From positions 248,001 to 312,000 of the forward strand of contig CBDANZ010000002.1 in assembly GCA_965197865.1 (NCBI GenBank): 64,000 bases of DNA, read 5' to 3'. The DNA comes from CBDANZ01 sp965197865. GTDB taxonomy: Bacteria > Acidobacteriota > Vicinamibacteria > Vicinamibacterales > CAVVIG01. The position numbers were made by a program, and so were the translations under genes. Under the pieces are notes generated by a model, which saw only the letters and a list, made by a program, of their open reading frames with translations, searched no databases and had not been told where the DNA came from. Positions 8,277 through 17,003 of the stretch are shown piece by piece. The number at the start of each line of letters is the position of its first letter. Position 1 is the first letter of the stretch.

Positions 8277-9215
8277 GTGGCCGCCCGCTTGCTCGACGGC
8301 ATCGCCGTCGCTCAGGCGATACGCGCCGAGGTCCGTCCCGCGGTGGAAGCGTTCACCGCGCGCGCGGGCCGGCCCCCTGGGCTCGCCCTCGTGCTCGTCG
8401 GCGACAACCCAGCATCCGAGCTCTACGTCAGCAGCAAGCTGAAGTCGGCGGGCGAGACGGGGCTCCGAGCCGACCTCGACCGGTTGCCGGCTCACGCCTC
8501 GATTGAAGAACTGCTGCGCATTGTCGATTTGCTCAATCGCAGCGACGCCCACGACGGCATCCTGGTCCAGTTTCCACTTCCCCGTGCGATGGGTCCCGAT
8601 GCACAGCGTCGTGTCGCGGACGCGCTGACCCCGGAGAAGGACGTCGACGGCTCACATCCCCTCAATGTCGGGCGGCTGGTCCAGAACCGAGGGGCACTGG
8701 TGACATGTCCGGCGTTGGCGGTGATCGAGTTGCTCGAGCGCTATAACGTTCCAATTGCGGGAGTCCACGCGGTCGTCATCGGCCATAGCGACATTGTGGG
8801 GAAGCCGATCGCCTTGCTGCTTCTGCACCGGCTCGCCACGGTGACTGTCTGTCACGCGCGTACGTCCAATGTGCCACGCCTGGCTCGTGAGGCCGAGGTT
8901 CTCGTTGCGGCTGTGGGCCGGCCAGCGTTCGTGACGCCGGAGTACATCAGGCCGGGCGCGACGGTCATCGATGTCGGGACAACCCCAGTCGAGGACAGGG
9001 CGACTGTTGAGCGCTTGTTTCCACCCGGGTCGAAGCGGCGCGACGCGTTCGAGCGTCGAGGCGCGCTGGTGCTGGGAGATGTGCATCCCGACGTGGCGGA
9101 AGTCGCCGGCGCTTTGACTCCGGTGCCTGGCGGCGTCGGCCCCCTCACGATCGCGATGCTGCTGAAGAATACGCTGAAGGCGGCGGAAGCCCGCCTGGAA
9201 GGGGGCCCGCCCTAG
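8277..9215 (+). CDS. folD: Bifunctional methylenetetrahydrofolate dehydrogenase/cyclohydrolase
   Basis: 312 residues including a short C-terminal extension. It interconverts 5,10-methylene-, methenyl- and 10-formyl-tetrahydrofolate using NADP. Family hallmarks in order: LVGDNPASELYVSSKLKSAG with the catalytic Lys near residue 50, DGILVQFPLP near 100, the PEKDVDGSHPLNVG segment, the nucleotide-binding GHSDIVGKPIALLL near 165, and the C-terminal PGGVGPLTIAMLL signature. The start is GTG at 8277 (GTGGCCGCCCGC, giving MAARLLDG). The coaE gene follows 2 bases after its stop, so the pair is co-transcribed. Confidence 0.95.
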   Translation: MAARLLDGIAVAQAIRAEVRPAVEAFTARAGRPPGLALVLVGDNPASELYVSSKLKSAGETGLRADLDRLPAHASIEELLRIVDLLNRSDAHDGILVQFPLPRAMGPDAQRRVADALTPEKDVDGSHPLNVGRLVQNRGALVTCPALAVIELLERYNVPIAGVHAVVIGHSDIVGKPIALLLLHRLATVTVCHARTSNVPRLAREAEVLVAAVGRPAFVTPEYIRPGATVIDVGTTPVEDRATVERLFPPGSKRRDAFERRGALVLGDVHPDVAEVAGALTPVPGGVGPLTIAMLLKNTLKAAEARLEGGPP

Positions 9216-9217
9216 CT

Positions 9218-9808
9218 ATGCTGAAGGTCGCGCTGACGGGCGGAATCGCGACGGGCAAGACCTACGTGGTGGAGCGGTTTAGACGCCTCGGCGTGCCGTG
9301 CCTCGAGTCGGACCGACTCGGGCACGGCGCGATGGCGCCAGGCACGGAAGCGACTCAGGCGATTTCCGCGCGCTTCGGCGCCCACATTCTGAACGCGGCC
9401 GGCGGCGTCGACAGAAAGAAGCTCGGCCCTCTCGTGTTCGCGGATCCGGTAGCGCGGCGCCACCTCGAGGCCATCGTCCATCCACCTGTGTACCGCGCGA
9501 TCTTGGCTGGCCTTCGCGCGTTCGAGGTCATGGATTCGCCCGTCGCGCTCGTCGACATTCCGCTGCTGTACGAAACGGACGGACAGCGCGGTTTCGATCG
9601 GGTGATCGCGACCCTGTGTTCGGTCGACTCGCAAATCGCGCGGCTGGTTCAACGTGGGCTGTCCGAAGCGGAGGCAGGCCAACGGCTTGCCGCACAGATG
9701 CCGGCTGAGCAGAAAGCGGCGCGGGCCGACTTCGTGATTCGGACCGACGGAGCCTTCGAGGAGACGGACAGGCAGGTGGACGAGACCGTGCGGAAGCTCA
9801 CGACGTAG
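9218..9808 (+). CDS. coaE: Dephospho-CoA kinase
   Basis: 196 residues, normal for the last enzyme of CoA biosynthesis, which phosphorylates the ribose 3'-OH of dephospho-CoA. The P-loop LTGGIATGKT lies at residues 6-15, the substrate-binding SDRLGH element near 30, and the HPPVY/DIPLLYE region (near residues 87 and 110) is typical of CoaE. It starts 2 bases after the folD stop and ends 20 bases before the convergent lapB stop. A small inverted repeat (GACGT at 9802-9806, ACGTC at 9812-9816) spans its stop codon and might serve both convergent transcripts as a weak terminator. Confidence 0.94.
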   Translation: MLKVALTGGIATGKTYVVERFRRLGVPCLESDRLGHGAMAPGTEATQAISARFGAHILNAAGGVDRKKLGPLVFADPVARRHLEAIVHPPVYRAILAGLRAFEVMDSPVALVDIPLLYETDGQRGFDRVIATLCSVDSQIARLVQRGLSEAEAGQRLAAQMPAEQKAARADFVIRTDGAFEETDRQVDETVRKLTT

Positions 9809-9827
9809 TGCACGTCTTCAGACCTGC

Positions 9828-11048
9828 TCACACCTCCACTCCCGTAACGTCCTGCGCCGGGGCAATTCGCTCCTCGACAAACGGATTCCAATCGTGACAG
9901 TGCGGGCACTGCCAGAGCAGTTCGGTACTGCGGTACCGGCAGCGCATGCAAATATGCGGGTCGAGGTAGAAGACTGCGTATTCGGTCAGGTCTCGGTACC
10001 GGGCGACGAGCAATGCGGGATGCTGGAGCTGGCCGAGCGCGAGCCAGATGGCCTGGTGAATGCTCAGCGCGTGCGGATTTTGCACGAGCGCGGCGAACAG
10101 CAGATCGAGTGCGTCCTGCGGATGTCCACTGGCCGCCAGATGCCGTGAGAGGGCGACTCGCCCGCGCCAGTCCTGCGGGTTGCCCTCGATCAGGCGCCAG
10201 CAGAGCCGGGTGAATCGCTCGGGCGAGCCGGCGCGCGCTGCCAGCGCCTCGAATCGATCGAATGCCAGATAGGCCCGATCCGGCGCCACCTCCACCAGCT
10301 TGTCCCAGATGCTCGCGGCTTCCTTCTCGTGACCTTCCGCGAGTCGAACGTCGCCGAGATTCAGGTACGCTGGCACGACCCGCGCGTCCAGATCAATCGC
10401 GGCCTGGAAGTGCCGTGCCGCTTCCGCGTGGTCTTTGCGGCGCATGGCTTCCAGCCCGATCTCGTTTTCCAGAAAAGCGAGAATCGCCTGGCTTTTGGGC
10501 CGCGAGTCGATGGCGCCGATCTTCGTGAGCCGCTGACGTGTGTCGTAGGCGTCAATCCACCGATGCTGCTCTTCGTGGAGCTTCTGCAGGTTCACGAGTG
10601 CGTACGCGTTCTGTGGATCGAGCCGCAAAACCTCGTTGAACGCTTCGGACGCGCGATCCACGAACCCGCCGCGCTTGTAGTCCAGGCCGAGGCACAGCAG
10701 TACATACGCGTGCTCCACCCGGCTCAGCTTCGAGCGCTGCAGCAGCGCCTGGTGCACCCTGATCGCTTTGCCGACCTGCCCCTTCTCGCGGTGCAGGATG
10801 CCCAGAATCATGTGCACTTCGAGCGCCTCGGCGTCCAGGCTGGCGGCGCGCGTGAGCTCCTCGATGGCGAGATCAATCTGGTTGGCGACCAGGAAATTGA
10901 GGCCGAGGATGTAGTGCGGCGACTCTCCTGCGCGGCGGCGGTCGATCCACTTGCCGCCACGAAGCTTGTAGCGTTCCCACGCCTTTCCAACCGTCAGGCC
11001 GACGAGTAGCGCTAGAAGCGCGGCGAGCAGGACCCCGTAATCGCTCAT
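9828..11048 (-). CDS. lapB: Lipopolysaccharide assembly protein LapB (YciM), TPR plus rubredoxin-like
   Basis: 406 residues. One N-terminal transmembrane helix (about residues 4-22) anchors a cytoplasmic array of TPR units (about 40-350). A C-terminal rubredoxin-like zinc or iron knuckle follows, with CMRC and CPHC pairs. This exact architecture defines LapB, which couples LPS export to FtsH-mediated turnover of LpxC in enterobacteria. It is the last cistron of a minus-strand run with four upstream genes, three of them for KDO synthesis, which supports an LPS role. It begins 6 bases after the kdsD stop. Whether it controls LpxC here is inference. Confidence 0.9.
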   Translation of the reverse strand: MSDYGVLLAALLALLVGLTVGKAWERYKLRGGKWIDRRRAGESPHYILGLNFLVANQIDLAIEELTRAASLDAEALEVHMILGILHREKGQVGKAIRVHQALLQRSKLSRVEHAYVLLCLGLDYKRGGFVDRASEAFNEVLRLDPQNAYALVNLQKLHEEQHRWIDAYDTRQRLTKIGAIDSRPKSQAILAFLENEIGLEAMRRKDHAEAARHFQAAIDLDARVVPAYLNLGDVRLAEGHEKEAASIWDKLVEVAPDRAYLAFDRFEALAARAGSPERFTRLCWRLIEGNPQDWRGRVALSRHLAASGHPQDALDLLFAALVQNPHALSIHQAIWLALGQLQHPALLVARYRDLTEYAVFYLDPHICMRCRYRSTELLWQCPHCHDWNPFVEERIAPAQDVTGVEV

Positions 11049-11054
11049 ATCCCG

Positions 11055-12017
11055 TCAAAACATTTCCGTGCGCCAGAGGTCGTGCAAATGCACCACGCCC
11101 GCCACGCGGCGCGAGCCGTCCTTGACCACGACGATCGACGTAATCTTGCGCTGCTCCATCACGTTGAGCGCTTCGGCCGCGAGGGTCGATAGTCCGATTG
11201 CCACCGGATCCGGCGTCATGACGTCGGCAGCCGCGAGTGCCAGGATATCGCCCACGCGGCTCATGTGCCGCCGGAGGTCGCCGTCGGTGATGATGCCGAG
11301 GATCTGACCATCATCGTCGACCACGCACGTCATTCCGAGCTTCTTGCCGGACATCTCATTAATGACAGCGCGCATCGGCGTGGAGCCCTTCACCATCGGA
11401 CAGTGTTTACCCGAGTGCATCAGGCTCTCGGCGCGCAATAACCGTTTGCCGATCCTCCCACCGGGGTGCAGGTTCGCGAAGTCCTCCTCTTTGAAGCCCT
11501 TCTGAACGAGGAGCGTCATGGCCAGCGCGTCGCCAATCGCCAGAGCTGCGGTTGTGCTCGCCGTCGGCACTAGGTTCAGCGGGCACGCTTCTTCGGTGAC
11601 GCTGCAATCGAGCGCCACGTCGGCTGACTGGGCGAGTGTCGAGCCGGGCGACCCCGTGATGGCCAGGAGCTTCGCACCGAGCCGCCGGATCGTTTCGAAC
11701 AGCCGCAGAATTTCGCCCGTTTCCCCACTGTAGGACAGCGCCACGATCACATCGTCGCTCTGAATGACGCCGAGGTCGCCGTGAATCGCTTCGGCGGGGT
11801 GGAGAAAGAAGGCGGGTGTGCCGGTGCTGGTGAGCGTCGCTGCGATTTTTCGACAGACAATGCCGGACTTGCCCATGCCGGTCAGGATCACGCGGCCCCG
11901 GCAGCTCTGCAGCAGCTCGACTGCGTTGTCGAACCGGTCGTCGAGGCGCGGCACCAGCGCGAGAATGGCGGCCGCTTCGGTTTGCAGGACCTTGCGCGCC
12001 AGGGCGTGGTCAGACAC
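11055..12017 (-). CDS. kdsD: D-arabinose 5-phosphate isomerase
   Basis: 320 residues from the GTG at 12017 (VSDHALARKVLQTEA). The frame is open much further upstream, but that part overlaps kdsA and is not family-like. An N-terminal SIS domain (about residues 30-170, with LTGMGKSG, SYSGETGEIL and HPGGRIGKRLL) precedes a tandem CBS pair (about 205-320). This is the KdsD/GutQ layout. It converts ribulose 5-phosphate to arabinose 5-phosphate, the entry step to KDO. It begins 5 bases after the kdsA stop. The KDO 8-phosphate phosphatase gene kdsC, often found beside kdsD, is not present in this operon. Confidence 0.94.
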   Translation of the reverse strand: MSDHALARKVLQTEAAAILALVPRLDDRFDNAVELLQSCRGRVILTGMGKSGIVCRKIAATLTSTGTPAFFLHPAEAIHGDLGVIQSDDVIVALSYSGETGEILRLFETIRRLGAKLLAITGSPGSTLAQSADVALDCSVTEEACPLNLVPTASTTAALAIGDALAMTLLVQKGFKEEDFANLHPGGRIGKRLLRAESLMHSGKHCPMVKGSTPMRAVINEMSGKKLGMTCVVDDDGQILGIITDGDLRRHMSRVGDILALAAADVMTPDPVAIGLSTLAAEALNVMEQRKITSIVVVKDGSRRVAGVVHLHDLWRTEMF

Positions 12018-12022
12018 GGATT

Positions 12023-12889
12023 CTATTTTGCTCCAGGAGCGCCTGCCCACCGGAGTTCCTCGCGGTGCTTCACCACGGCGTCGAGCGCCACCAGGCGATG
12101 GAGCAGCGGCTCGAGCAGATCCAGGCGGAGGGCGTTCTGAGCGTCGCTCTTCGCATGGATCGGATCGCCGTGGATTTCCAGAAACACGCCGTCGACGCCA
12201 GCCGCGACGCCCGCCGACGCCAGCGGCTCGATGTACTGCGCAAGACCCGATGTGACCGCGTCTCCGCCTCCGGGGAGCTGGAGGCTGTGAGTCACGTCGA
12301 AGACGACCGGCACCCCTTGCTCGCGCATCATCGGGAACGCGCGCATGTCCACGACAAGGTTGTGATAGCCGAAGCTCGTGCCGCGCTCGGTCAGCAGTAC
12401 GCGCGAATTGCCGGCGTCTCTGACCTTCGCCACCGCGTGCCGCACATCGTCGGGCGCCAGAAACTGGCCCTTCTTGATGTTGACAATACGGCCGGTCTCG
12501 GCCGCCGCGACCAGGAGATCGGTTTGCCGGCAGAGAAACGCAGGAATCTGCAGGATGTCGACCACCTCCGCCGCCGGCGCCGTGTGAGTCGTCTGGTGGA
12601 CGTCGGTCAGGATCGGGACGCCGAGGCTCGACTTGATCGCCGCCAGAATGCGCAGGCCGTCGGTGAGGCCGGGTCCGCGGAATGATCGGCCCGACGTGCG
12701 ATTTGCCTTGTCGTAGGAAGCCTTGAAGACGAAGGGCACTCGCAAGCGTTCGGTGATGTCGCGCAGCTGCGAGGCGAGCTCGTTGGCATGGCCCTCGCTT
12801 TCGATGACGCAAGGCCCCGCGATGAGCACGAACGGGCTCTCGCCACCGAACGTTATATCGCCCAGTTTGACAGGGGTCACGAGGGTCAT
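12023..12889 (-). CDS. kdsA: 3-deoxy-8-phosphooctulonate (KDO-8-P) synthase
   Basis: 288 residues from the ATG at 12889; longer in-frame starts upstream fall inside pyrG. It condenses phosphoenolpyruvate with arabinose 5-phosphate. Signatures: FVLIAGPCVIESEGHA near the N-terminus, FKASYDKANRTS, PILTDVHQ, the IPAFLCRQTDLL segment with its Cys, NIKKGQFLAPDD, FDVTHSLQLPGG and the C-terminal FLEIHGDPIHAKSDAQN. The Cys in PAFLCRQ is near residue 110, and the HGDP and FDVTH elements also occur in metal-dependent forms; which type this is cannot be fixed by eye. It sits between pyrG and kdsD in the KDO operon. Confidence 0.95.
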   Translation of the reverse strand: MTLVTPVKLGDITFGGESPFVLIAGPCVIESEGHANELASQLRDITERLRVPFVFKASYDKANRTSGRSFRGPGLTDGLRILAAIKSSLGVPILTDVHQTTHTAPAAEVVDILQIPAFLCRQTDLLVAAAETGRIVNIKKGQFLAPDDVRHAVAKVRDAGNSRVLLTERGTSFGYHNLVVDMRAFPMMREQGVPVVFDVTHSLQLPGGGDAVTSGLAQYIEPLASAGVAAGVDGVFLEIHGDPIHAKSDAQNALRLDLLEPLLHRLVALDAVVKHREELRWAGAPGAK

Positions 12890-12920
12890 TATACGAGGGC
12901 CGACCCGGTCCTGTCTGGCG

Positions 12921-14573
12921 TCACGCCACCGATTCGGTGGCTGCGCGCCGCCCGGCGTGCGCAGTCTTGTGCTTGTAGGTCGCCTCGACGAACGCCGCGA
13001 AGAGGGGATGCGGGCGCGTCGGCTTCGACTTGAACTCCGGGTGGAACTGAACGGCCAGGTACCACGGATGGCCGGGCAGTTCGGCGATCTCGACGAACTT
13101 CCCGTTGGGCGACCGACCCGAGATGCGGAGGCCATGCTCGGTGAGCGTCCGTTCGTACAGGCAATTGAACTCGTAGCGGTGGCGATGACGCTCGTGAATC
13201 GTGCTGGCGTCGTAAACGCGCTCGGCCAGCGATCCCGACGCGAGATCGCACGCGTACGATCCCAGACGCATCGTCCCACCCAGATCGTCCACGCCGAGCA
13301 GATCGCGGAGCTTGTAGATTACCTTCGCCGGGGTGTCGGGCGTGCACTCGGTCGAGTCCGCATCGGCGAGGCCGGCGACGTTTCGCGCATACTCGACTGT
13401 CGCCCACTGGAAGCCGTAGCAGATCCCGAAGTAGGGAATGGCACGCTCGCGCGCGATCTGCGCCGCCTGCATCATTCCGCGGGTGCCGCGGTCGCCGAAG
13501 CCCCCGGGCACGAGGATCCCGTCGGCGCCGTCGAGCAGCTCAGGACCGTTGGGTGCTTCAAGCGCTTCGGCCTCGATCCATTTGATGTTCACCTTCACGC
13601 GGTGCGGGAAGCCGCCATGGTAGAGCGCCTCGTTGAGACTTTTGTACGAATCCTCGTACCCGACGTACTTGCCCACGACGTGAACGGTGATTTCATCGAT
13701 CGGATTCTTGATGCGGCTGACGAGATCCTCCCACGCCTGCATTCGCCGTTCCGTTTGCGGGAGGTGGAGGTACTTCAGGACGATCCGATCAAGGCCCTCG
13801 GCTGCCAGGACCAGCGGCACCTCATAGATCGTCGAGACATCCTTGGCCGTGATAACCGCCTCTTCAACCACGTCGCAGAAGAGCGCAATCTTGCGCTTGA
13901 TGTCGGGGTCGAGGAAGCGATCCGTTCGGCAGAGCAGAATGTCGGGCTGAATGCCGATCGACCGCAGGTCGCGTACACTGTGCTGCGTCGGCTTGGTCTT
14001 GAGCTCACCCGCCGTGCCGATGAACGGCACCAGCGTCAGATGGATGTAGAGCGAGTTCTCGCGGCCGATGTCCTGGCGGAGCTGGCGGATCGCCTCGAGA
14101 AACGGGAGGCTTTCGATGTCGCCCACCGTGCCGCCAATCTCGACGAGCACGATGTCGACGTCTTGGGCCTCGCCGCGGATGGCATCCTTGATCTCGTTGG
14201 TGACGTGTGGAATCACCTGAACGGTACGGCCGAGGTAGTCGCCGTGGCGTTCCTTGTGGATGACGCTCTGGTAGATCTTGCCGGTCGTCCAGTTCGAATT
14301 GCGGCTCGTCGTTGCACTGGTGAACCGCTCGTAGTGCCCGAGGTCGAGATCGGTTTCGGCGCCGTCGTCGGTGACGTAGACCTCGCCGTGCTGGTACGGG
14401 CTCATGGTGCCCGGATCGACGTTGATGTACGGATCGAACTTCTGAAGAGTGACCCTGTAGCCGTGGCCTTCGAGCAGGGCGCCAATCGACGCCGCGGCGA
14501 GACCTTTGCCGAGCGAGGACACGACGCCGCCGGTGACGAATATGTACTTCGTTGCGCTCCCAGCGTCGGTCAT
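12921..14573 (-). CDS. pyrG: CTP synthase
   Basis: 550 residues from the ATG at 14573 (MTDAGSATKYIFVTGGVVSS). The N-terminal amidoligase domain has the P-loop-like GGVVSSLGKGLAAASIG, followed by YINVDPGTMSPYQHGEV and IPHVTNEI. The C-terminal class I glutaminase domain has the nucleophile Cys in FGICYGFQWA and the His/Glu of VQFHPEF. It makes CTP from UTP and glutamine. CTP is consumed by KdsB to activate KDO, which explains its position between kdsB and kdsA. Confidence 0.96.
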   Translation of the reverse strand: MTDAGSATKYIFVTGGVVSSLGKGLAAASIGALLEGHGYRVTLQKFDPYINVDPGTMSPYQHGEVYVTDDGAETDLDLGHYERFTSATTSRNSNWTTGKIYQSVIHKERHGDYLGRTVQVIPHVTNEIKDAIRGEAQDVDIVLVEIGGTVGDIESLPFLEAIRQLRQDIGRENSLYIHLTLVPFIGTAGELKTKPTQHSVRDLRSIGIQPDILLCRTDRFLDPDIKRKIALFCDVVEEAVITAKDVSTIYEVPLVLAAEGLDRIVLKYLHLPQTERRMQAWEDLVSRIKNPIDEITVHVVGKYVGYEDSYKSLNEALYHGGFPHRVKVNIKWIEAEALEAPNGPELLDGADGILVPGGFGDRGTRGMMQAAQIARERAIPYFGICYGFQWATVEYARNVAGLADADSTECTPDTPAKVIYKLRDLLGVDDLGGTMRLGSYACDLASGSLAERVYDASTIHERHRHRYEFNCLYERTLTEHGLRISGRSPNGKFVEIAELPGHPWYLAVQFHPEFKSKPTRPHPLFAAFVEATYKHKTAHAGRRAATESVA

Positions 14574-14637
14574 CAATCTGCTCACTTCAGCTCTCGGGTG
14601 TCCGCTGACAGCTTCGTTCGGCGGGAGCCGGACGAAG

Positions 14638-15435
14638 CTAATTCGATGTCGCAATGGCGAGCAGGCGGCGCACCTGCTTGAGATCCTCCGGCGTGTCCAC
14701 GCCGATTGAGTCGTAGGCGGTCTCGACCGCCTTGATCCGGATGCCGTGCTCGAGCGCTCGCAGTTGCTCGAGTGCTTCGGCGCGTTCGAGCGGCGTCGGC
14801 TCGAGCGACCCGAGGACGAGCAGCGCGCTACGTCGGTACCCGTACAGGCCGATATGCTTGTAGAGCGGCGGCCACCCGCCGCGAGGATCGCGCGCGTGCG
14901 GGACCGGTGCCCGCGAGAAATACAGCGCGAAGCCGGCGCGATCGAGCACCACCTTGACGACGTTGGGGTCCCACAGCTCGGCCGGATTGTCGATCCGCCG
15001 ATACAGCGTCGTCATCGAGATCGACGGATCGGCAAACGGCGCCAGCACTTCCGCGATCGCGCCAGAATCGAGCAGGGGCTCGTCGCCCTGCACGTTGACA
15101 ATCACGTCGCAATCCAGCGTGGAGGCGACCTCCGCAAGACGGTCCGTACCCGTCTGGTGGTCGGCGCGGGTCAGGCGAACCTGGCCGCCGAAACCGGTTA
15201 CCGTCGTGGCAATTCGCACATCGTCAGTGGCCACAAGGACGCGCGAGACGAGGGGCGAGGCTTCCACCCGCCGATAGACGTGTTCGATCATCGTCCGGCC
15301 GTCAATGTCGGCGAGCGGCTTTCCGGGAAATCGTGTCGAGGCGTATCGAGCGGGGATAACGGCGATTGTCTCTGAGAAGAAAGCAGGATCAGCCTTGGGG
15401 TCAGCCGACGCACGATGCACGGCGAATAATAGCAT
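14638..15435 (-). CDS. kdsB: 3-deoxy-manno-octulosonate cytidylyltransferase (CMP-KDO synthetase)
   Basis: 265 residues from the ATG at 15435; the open frame continues upstream into the divergent gene's region and is not family-like. Signature segments: AVIPARYASTRFPGKPLADI for nucleotide binding, RVLVATDD, NVQGDEP, and HIGLYGYRR near the C-terminal third. It activates KDO with CTP for transfer to lipid A. It is the first gene of the minus-strand KDO operon; its start lies about 50 bases from the divergent gene, so the promoters for both directions must be compact. The N-terminal 15 or so residues exceed most homologues, so an internal start is possible. Confidence 0.93.
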   Translation of the reverse strand: MLLFAVHRASADPKADPAFFSETIAVIPARYASTRFPGKPLADIDGRTMIEHVYRRVEASPLVSRVLVATDDVRIATTVTGFGGQVRLTRADHQTGTDRLAEVASTLDCDVIVNVQGDEPLLDSGAIAEVLAPFADPSISMTTLYRRIDNPAELWDPNVVKVVLDRAGFALYFSRAPVPHARDPRGGWPPLYKHIGLYGYRRSALLVLGSLEPTPLERAEALEQLRALEHGIRIKAVETAYDSIGVDTPEDLKQVRRLLAIATSN

Positions 15436-15483
15436 ACGCGCTGCAACGTGCGTGCTACGATCGAAACGGTGACTGCGACAAGC

Positions 15484-15993
15484 GTGAAGCGCACGATGTT
15501 CTTCGGGGTGATCGGTGCGGCGCTGGCCGCAATGATTGCTGGCGCTGCGACAACAGGTGTCCGGCGACCTTCGCCGCTGCCCGTCGTCGAGACGCCGGGC
15601 ATCGAGTTGCAAGGGGCTGAGCTGGCGGCGGAGATCGCGCGGCTGCGCGAGCGTTTGCGGCCCGCGGCGGAGCCGCAGGAGCCGGCGCGCGATTTGTTTC
15701 GGTTCAGTGCAGGAACTCTGGGACGGGCGGATGTCGAGGTACCGTTACCAGCGCTCGAGGTTGCGCCTCCGCCGCTCGCGATATCCGCGGCGCTCGATCT
15801 TGTCGGGATCGCCGAAGATCCGGGCGCGGACGGTCCGGTCCGTACGGCTATCATCTCGGGCGTCGGCGAGCTGTTCCTGGCCAAGGAAGGCGACACCGTC
15901 GCCGGACGGTACCGCGTCACGACGATCGGTGGAGCTGTCGTCGAGCTCAGCGATCTTGTCGACGGCACGACCCTTCGGCTTGCCCTGAAGTAG
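15484..15993 (+). CDS. Single-span periplasmic protein with a GspC/PilP-like C-terminal domain
   Basis: About 169 residues from the GTG at 15484, which gives a positive MKRTM start ahead of one hydrophobic span (FFGVIGAALAAMIAGAA). Alternative starts are GTG at 15448 and 15469 and ATG at 15496, and none has a clear ribosome site. After a Pro/Arg-rich linker, the C-terminal 60 residues form a compact beta domain (DLVGIAED, TAIISGVGELFLAKEGDTVA, VELSDLVDGTTLRL). This resembles the homology region of GspC and the PilP C-terminus, which contact secretins. It could therefore be an accessory of the pilus or a type II secretion system, but no such gene is adjacent. Divergent from kdsB. Confidence 0.6.
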   Translation: MKRTMFFGVIGAALAAMIAGAATTGVRRPSPLPVVETPGIELQGAELAAEIARLRERLRPAAEPQEPARDLFRFSAGTLGRADVEVPLPALEVAPPPLAISAALDLVGIAEDPGADGPVRTAIISGVGELFLAKEGDTVAGRYRVTTIGGAVVELSDLVDGTTLRLALK

Positions 15994-16125
15994 GTCACTT
16001 CTTAGCGTCTCGAGCCTGAAGGGATCCCCTGCAAGCCGGGTCCGGAAGGACTCGCTCGACAGGCGGACAGACCAAGGTTTGAAACCGGTTTGGAGCCTGA
16101 AGCTCGCCCGAGTCGTTTCTCGCCG

Positions 16126-17003
16126 ATGATCGCGGTCATCATCAACCCGGTTTCCGGCGGGGCTCGCCCGGTGACTTTTCGCCAGCGCGCCGAGCTGGCG
16201 TCAGCGGCGCTCGCGGCTCCGGGTGAGCGGTGTGACGTCTTCGTGACTGAAGAAAGGGGTCACGCTCGTCGGCTGGCCGAAGCCGCGGTCGAACATGGCG
16301 CGCGGATGGTCGTCGCCTGGGGCGGCGATGGGACGATCAACGAAGTCGGGTCTGCGCTCATCTTCGGGCCGACGCTGCTCGCGATCGTACCGTCGGGATC
16401 GGGAAATGGGCTAGCGAGAAAACTGGGGATTCCGCTCGGTCCCGCGCACGCGATCCCCTGGCGCTCGACGCGCCGGTTCGATCGATCGACGCCGGCGAAC
16501 TGAGCGGGCGCTTCTTCTTCAACATGGCCGGCATCGGCTTCGACGAGCATGTGGCGGCCTGCTTTGATCGCCACGTCGACGGCCGCCGCGGCCTCGCGAC
16601 CTACATTTGCGTGTGCGCGCGCGAGCTGCTCGCGTATCGCGCGGCCACCTGCCGGATCGGCGACGGTATGGCCACCGTGGATCGGCGTGCGCTGCTCGTG
16701 TCGGTTGCCAACTCGCCTCAATGTGGCAACAGCGCGCGCATCGCCCCCGGGGCGCGACTCGACGACGGTCGACTGGACCTCGTCGTGTTCGAGGAATCGT
16801 CCCGGCTGGCGACGGTGTGCGCGGTGCCGCGGCTCTTTGCGAGAGGCGCCTCTGGACTGCGGGGGTGGTCGGTCCGGCAGATCGAGCGCGCCACGATCGA
16901 GAGCGACCGGCCGATGGGATTCCACGTGGACGGCGAGCCGGTGCAGGGTGGGACGCGCCTGGAGGCGCGCGTGAATCCAGGAGCGTTGAGGGTGTGCTTC
17001 TAA
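16126..17003 (+). pseudogene. Diacylglycerol/lipid kinase (YegS/DagK type), frameshifted
   Basis: The first part from the ATG at 16126 (MIAVIINPVSGG, then WGGDGTINEVGS and PSGSGNGLARKLGIP) is the N-terminal domain of the DagK/YegS lipid kinase family. It leaves frame at about 16456-16460 and stops at 16503. The continuation (LDAPVRSIDAGEL, FFNMAGIGFDEHVAA, HVDGEPVQGG) is in the next frame down to 17003 and completes the family fold. Adding one base in the CCCC run at 16455-16458 would restore a single reading frame, so the defect is a one-base loss in a homopolymer. It may be real, phase-variable or a sequencing error. The stop overlaps the convergent serA stop. Confidence 0.8.

Noticed and set aside
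11055..12812. Apparent very long kdsD reading on the minus strand
   Set aside because: The upstream part overlaps kdsA in another frame and shows no family sequence; the GTG at 12017 is the natural start.
12723..14681. Long plus-strand open frame opposite kdsA and pyrG
   Set aside because: It is antisense to two clear essential genes, rich in Arg and Ala with no domain, typical of shadow frames in GC-rich DNA.
15994..16125. SRP RNA-like hairpin (CGGGTCC-GGAA-GGACTCG) in the spacer before the lipid kinase gene
   Set aside because: The GGAA tetraloop and stem caught the eye, but the conserved AGCAGC side of the SRP symmetric loop is absent, so it is not called as an SRP RNA.
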